From the NCBI GenBank assembly GCA_021018815.1, contig JAITYX010000125.1, positions 930,001 through 994,000 on the forward strand: a stretch of DNA of 64,000 bases. The letters are read 5' to 3'. Within the stretch, counting starts at the first letter, position 1. Each line of letters opens with the position of its first letter. Both the position numbers and the translations under genes were made by a program. The notes beneath the pieces are model-generated. The model did not search any database. It saw only the letters and a list, made by a program, of their open reading frames with translations, and was not told the origin of the DNA. Shown piece after piece: positions 59,782 through 64,000 of the stretch. This DNA comes from Talinum fruticosum (taxonomy: Eukaryota > Streptophyta > Magnoliopsida > Caryophyllales > Talinaceae).

Positions 59782-60416
59782 GGAAAAATTCTTTCAAGCA
59801 TGACAAACACACAAGAAAAAATGCAAAAAGCAAGAAGAGACCAAGAAAGGAATTAGAGAGCATGCCAGGACAAGACCTACCCAAAGGCCGGCCAGCATCG
59901 GCCACGGGCCCGATCGGCATCACCTTGATCGTAGCTTTGCAGATTTAGTTGATGGTTAGGTTTATGAGGTCCAATCAGGCGTTGCAAGTGGGTTCTTGGA
60001 ACCATGTGCATGCAAGTGGGACTTTGGACCAACTATGTCAACTTTATCGGATCAGATTTCGATCTGTTTTCGATTAAATTATTTAGGTAAAATACTGAAC
60101 TTTCGTAAATACAATTACGCACTAATAAGTATGTTAGTACAACATATTATTAGGCCAATCTTTAGATCAAAAACGATCGAAGTTTTAGCAGAAAAATTCG
60201 CTCAGCTTTAGGGCTCTCATCAAGCCAAGCTCAAGACCCTCTTACAGGACTTCAGAATGCACATATTGCACTCAAGTCCAGGCCCCATCTCAAAGTTCAG
60301 GTTCGATAGTGACCATTTCCGGACACTACAAATCAAACAAAATTCAAAGCAATGCCCAAAAGCGAGATAAGTACCCTTTAATGTCTACTTTGACCCTTCG
60401 TCTTTCGGACTTGGTC
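59782..60416 (+). other. 3' untranslated region before the Tat polypurine tract
   Basis: No gene seen. A GC-rich block (59875-59930, AAGGCCGGCCAGC) lies just upstream of the antisense promoter. The rest is ordinary sequence leading to the polypurine tract. Confidence 0.4.
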
Positions 60417-60428
60417 AAAGTGGGGGCT
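60417..60428 (+). other. Polypurine tract before the Tat LTR
   Basis: AAAGTGGGGGCT lies 3 bases before TGTAGACACC, so the LTR at 60432 is a 3' LTR of a plus-strand element. Confidence 0.75.
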
Positions 60429-60431
60429 AAT

Positions 60432-62460
60432 TGTAGACACCTAAAGCGTGTCATCCTTATCTCTTTTATTTTTGTATTTTATTTTGTCAGCTCGATCATG
60501 AAATCCCGAGTCTTGTTTAAGGATTCCGATCATGGCCGAAGTATGATTGGCGTGACGGAAGCCGGTGAAGCACAAAAACCCTTTAGCACAAAAACTAAAC
60601 CTTATTTGCTTTGGGCTAGACCAAAAAGCTATTTATTTTGGCTACTCCAAGCCCGGGTCAATGCTCTAAAGTCAACACTCGGCCAACACTGTGCAAAAGG
60701 CTCTGTTACAATCAAAACACCGTATTTTATTCTCGGCGTCCAACCGAGACACGGTGCTAAACTCATCCATACAACGTCGTATTGATCGGCGCCGCGTTTC
60801 ATGGAAAACATTGCCAAACGATGTGTTTTTCTCCAAACGTCCAACCGAGACATGATGTTCACTTTCACAAAACGACATCGTTCTTGACCGGCACCGCATT
60901 TTAGGGTCTTTTCCTCCAAATGCTGCGTTGTGCTCTAGAGTTCAGCTCCAACATGGAAGGATGCTGAGACCATACGATGCCATTTTTTACTGGCGTCGCG
61001 AATCTTAGCATTGTCTCCCAGGATCCGGTTTAAGCTGGATTTGGTTCGAGTTTTTATCATTCTGTTGGCCGGTTTTTTGCTTATTTTTTACGGCTCCATT
61101 AGCTAAAACCCTAGGTCATTTGTAACCTAATGGTCTCATATAAATAAAGAGAACTTAGGCTCCCATTTTGATAATGGCCATTTTCCTAACCTAAACTCTG
61201 TCGAAACCCGACTAAGAGCTACCGAATATTCATATATTCCGATATCTTGGTTTCCTTTCAGCTTATCCCCATTACATTTCCAACATTCGATCCTTAATCC
61301 TTCATGAATTACATACATCCTCCTACCTTCACAAAAACTTATAAAAAGCCACTTCCAGTTTACCATCGTCACGCTAACTAGATCCGGTTCGAGACTAGAT
61401 TAGCGAGTGGGACAACCGGAGGGTGCCAAATTTGCCTTCAACTATTATGGTTTATTTAATTTGAATTATTTATTGCTTTTGGTATAGTGGAGAAAGAATG
61501 TAATTGCTTTTTAAATTCTTCCCTGTCTAATGTAATCTTTTATTTTTGTTTTCGCTTTCTTTCACCTTTATTTTCTCATTTGTTTTATTGCTTTTATTTA
61601 CTACTTGCGTACTTGCTTCTATCGATTTCTTTAGAATGCCTTGGTTGATTAAATTTTTCATCTACAATGTCATATGCTTGGCTTTAACACATTCCTTAAA
61701 GTCACTTTTCAAATCGAGTAAAGGTCGTTTATTGACAGGTGGGACAGAAGGGCATATCCTCACGTTTCTTACCTTAGCCTCCGAATCTAGTTTCTAGGTT
61801 CTAGACCGATGGAGTCATTTTTGAACCTTTTCAAGATTAGTTTTTCCATAATAAGATTGGAAGCATATTTATTTATTTCTTTTAGTTTTTATTCCTAAAA
61901 CTAACTCGCGAATCTATTCTTATTTTATTTCTTTTACTTATTGCTTTATATTTGTGACTCGAAAATAACAAAAAAAAGATTTTTGATTTTCTGATAGCCA
62001 AGCCATGGACCGAGACTCGACCACCTCAGCATGGCTCATTGCTAGCGCCGACGACTATATGGCGCTGGCTCTTGCCGACACAAGACAGTCACCAAGTAAA
62101 GCTTCGGTCCAAGCCGATGTTTTTACACCGGTTTGGCCAAAAAGCCTTACGAGTAGAAATTAATTCATTATATTTTGTTTCATTTTTAATTTTGAAATAA
62201 TATCCTAAGATTTCTGAAAAATATTCCAATAAATGATTAATAAAAATTGCTAATCGCCTATACTTAATCGATTTTAAATCGGATTGTTAAAATCGGAAAT
62301 CCTAGTAAGAGATGCATCCCCATTTCTAAAATTATTATCTTTGAAAAATCATTTCCACTTTTAAATAAGGGAAACCCCGCCATTGATGGGGAAGCTCAGT
62401 CCGATTGCGGTTCCACCTCTCGAACCGAGGCCGAGGCGCATGGGTCATGGTTCCTCAACA
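60432..62460 (+). repeat. Tat-type 3' LTR
   Basis: TGTAGACACCTAAAGCG to GGTTCCTCAACA, 2029 bp. Same family as 6847-8832 but strongly diverged. It is followed directly by minus-strand copia extra-ORF sequence. It is the best candidate for the 3' end of G2. No target duplication could be matched. Confidence 0.75.
61139..61146 (+). promoter_or_regulatory. TATA box of the Tat 3' LTR
   Basis: CTCATATAAATAAAGAG, equivalent to 7545-7550. Confidence 0.55.
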
Positions 62461-63861
62461 GGCTTAGATGTTCTCTTGCGACAAGCTAAGGGTCGTTCTT
62501 CTTCCGAGCCCTCAACTCGAATAGGTTGAATTGGCTGAGGAGATGGAGGTGCCAATGACTTCCCAACTTCTTTAACATCCTCGAAGTTGCTTTTGTGTCC
62601 TGAGAAGAGGACTCTTCTTGTGCGAGTAGCGTCCGGGACTTGTTCTTCTTAATCTAAGGAAGACTCTTGTTCTTGTTCTTGTTCTTGTTCTTATTCTTGT
62701 TCTTCTTCTACTACTATACGCTCTCCGAGGAGCTTGGTATGGTCTTCCTGCCTTTTGATGGCATCTTGTAGCTCATTAATAAGAGTTTTATTCTAATCAA
62801 TGTACATCTTAGCCGTTGCTTTCATTTGGGTCGAAGCGGGACAAAGGCTTGGAATGCAACTAGAGTTGTGAAACTCTTTAGCCAGAGCAGACATACTAAG
62901 AAGCCATAAGAGTTGAAGCAGACATACTAAGAGCATCATACTAAGAGTTGAGCAGAAGGGACATGTTGAGAAGATGAACCAGCTGCTAGAAGAGGAGTTT
63001 CTCATGTACTCTTCTTGGGAGGAGAGAGAAGAGGAGTGAGTCCGGACACCGGGCTCGGTTTCCTAGCATTTAAGATTCGAAGCTTGTTTTTGCCAATAAA
63101 AACAGATGGCTCCAGGAATTCTTTAGGATACTCGAGCAGCTTTAATCCTAATGTGAATAAAATCTTTGGTTAGGAGGGCTCCAAAAGGAATTGGCCTCGG
63201 ACTTGAACTGTGTGATCGAGAAATTTTTACGAGCCTTGGGCATGGCTCGAGCATATTTAGAAAAGGATTCCTCGAAGTTCAGCAAAAGGAATTGGATTTG
63301 TGTTAGACATTCAATATTGAAAAGTCCTTGAAGAAGAGGGAGGTTCATGATGATTCTTTTGTCTTGAACCGAGGAGTAAAATACATTATCCCGAGAGGAC
63401 GAGTTTAGATAAAATTCTGCAACAAAATCTTGGTAGATATAGTCATAATAGCGGATAAAATAAAAAACCCCCGATTTCTTGAGTTTTTCAACCCAAGTCA
63501 ATTTGGTAGAAGAGAAGAATTTATCATCCAGAAAATAGTGCTTGGGAGACAATTGAATGTTTTGGATCTTTAAAGGCTAGGGCTTTGCCTTTTGAGGTTT
63601 CTTTTGAGATTCCTCGGAGTTGAGAAAAACGATTCTAGAAGTTCTAGCCTTGTTAGTGGCTAAATCTCTCTTAGGTAATATGAAAGAGATTGACAAAGAG
63701 AAACTGAGAAGAGTAGGGTCGGGAGTAGAAGTAGAAAAGATTTGAAAAACCGTGAGAGAAAGAGAGGGAGTAAAAGTAAGAACTTGAGTATTAGTAAGAA
63801 TAGAGAGTGTGAGTGCGAGCAAGGACATATGAGTGTCAAGTTTCAAAGAGTGTGGTAGCAA
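62461..63861 (-). pseudogene. Copia extra ORF, second copy (relic of a third copia element)
   Basis: The minus strand reads an N-terminal LPKRDLATNKARTSRIVF (near 63625-63680), then SPKHYFLDDKFFSSTKLTWV, FVAEFYLNSSS and MNLPLLQGLFN (63148-63552), collinear with the copia-2 extra ORF. Further down, the block with ACACCGGGCTCGG (63044-63056) matches ACACCGGGCTTGA at 39094-39106. Then comes a Glu/Gln repeat encoded by TTCTTG units. The left side is cut at 62460 by the Tat LTR. The rest of this element would lie to the right of the window. Function unknown; broken frames. Confidence 0.65.
62667..62712. repeat. TTCTTG hexanucleotide repeat
   Basis: About seven imperfect units. On the minus strand they encode alternating Glu-Gln in the extra ORF. 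Confidence 0.85.
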
Positions 63862-63883
63862 AGTATGTGAATGAGAATAAAAG

Positions 63884-63898
63884 AGTGATATTTGTAGA
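63884..63898 (-). promoter_or_regulatory. Degraded TATA region of the second extra ORF
   Basis: The minus strand reads CTACAAATATCACTC at the place where copia-2 has CTATAAATAGCATCC. Confidence 0.35.
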
Positions 63899-64000
63899 CA
63901 AATGCTTTGAACGGATAAAAACCATAATGGATCAAATTATTAATGCAACGACTAGTTTAAACGATTGTGATTTCAGCGTCTCTCAATAGTTACATTATAA

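Noticed and set aside
60309..60785. Plus-strand frame of 158 codons
   Set aside because: It runs across the polypurine tract and the start of the LTR, so it cannot be a conserved gene.
1..64000. CRISPR arrays, rRNA, operons, bacterial signals
   Set aside because: None seen. Gene structure with introns and plant retrotransposons indicates nuclear plant DNA.

Overview
The window is plant nuclear DNA, most likely from an angiosperm and probably a eudicot. The evidence is the density of LTR retrotransposons of plant-specific lineages, plant mobile domain (PMD) gene relics with short GT-AG introns, a Tourist-like MITE and CACTA-type termini. I see no intact host gene, rRNA, tRNA or CRISPR array. 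Almost everything is a nest of mobile elements at different stages of decay, and nearly every reading frame is broken, so most coding entries are called pseudogenes.

Layout. 1-6147: minus-strand Ty1/copia relic (copia-1, running off the left edge) with its 5' LTR at 4513-6147. 6148-6846: minus-strand Ty3/gypsy pol fragment. 6847-16660: plus-strand Ty3/gypsy element of the Tat type (G1: LTR, PBS-like site, tandem-repeat leader, gag, protease, RT, two RNase H domains, integrase). About 17000-18310: antisense PMD-like relic. 18311-19612: second minus-strand gypsy pol fragment. 19613-20655: truncated copia LTR. 20656-21752: 3' half of a PMD gene with two 75-bp introns. 21878-22260: CACTA-like terminus. 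22838-23443: possible Tourist-like element. 23444-26779: little recognisable. 26780-28630: sense PMD gene relic that runs into the gag leader of a second Tat-type element.

That second element (G2, plus strand, about 28631-56155) is interrupted three times: by a 3.2-kb solo-LTR-like insertion (31386-34601, repeat ATTGT), by a complete copia element (copia-2, 36371-46720, repeat CACCC), and by a complete gag-only element with Athila-like features (48438-56033, repeat TTTAC). The gag-only element has a 275-bp Tourist-like MITE inserted in its left LTR only. Downstream of G2 integrase are two antisense PMD-type relics (about 56155-56586 and 57070-59636), each with a TATA box on its own strand. 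They are followed by a polypurine tract and a Tat LTR (60432-62460). The right edge holds a minus-strand relic of the same extra ORF that copia-2 carries downstream of pol.

How the pieces work together. Gag, protease, RT, RNase H and integrase would have served element replication, but both Tat RTs have lost the YVDD motif. The gag-only element must have depended on enzymes from another element. The PMD relics and the copia extra ORFs are accessory genes that do not belong to the core replication set. The order of insertion, read from the interruptions, is: G2; then copia-2 and the solo LTR; then the gag-only element (its LTRs differ by only a few percent by eye); then the MITE.
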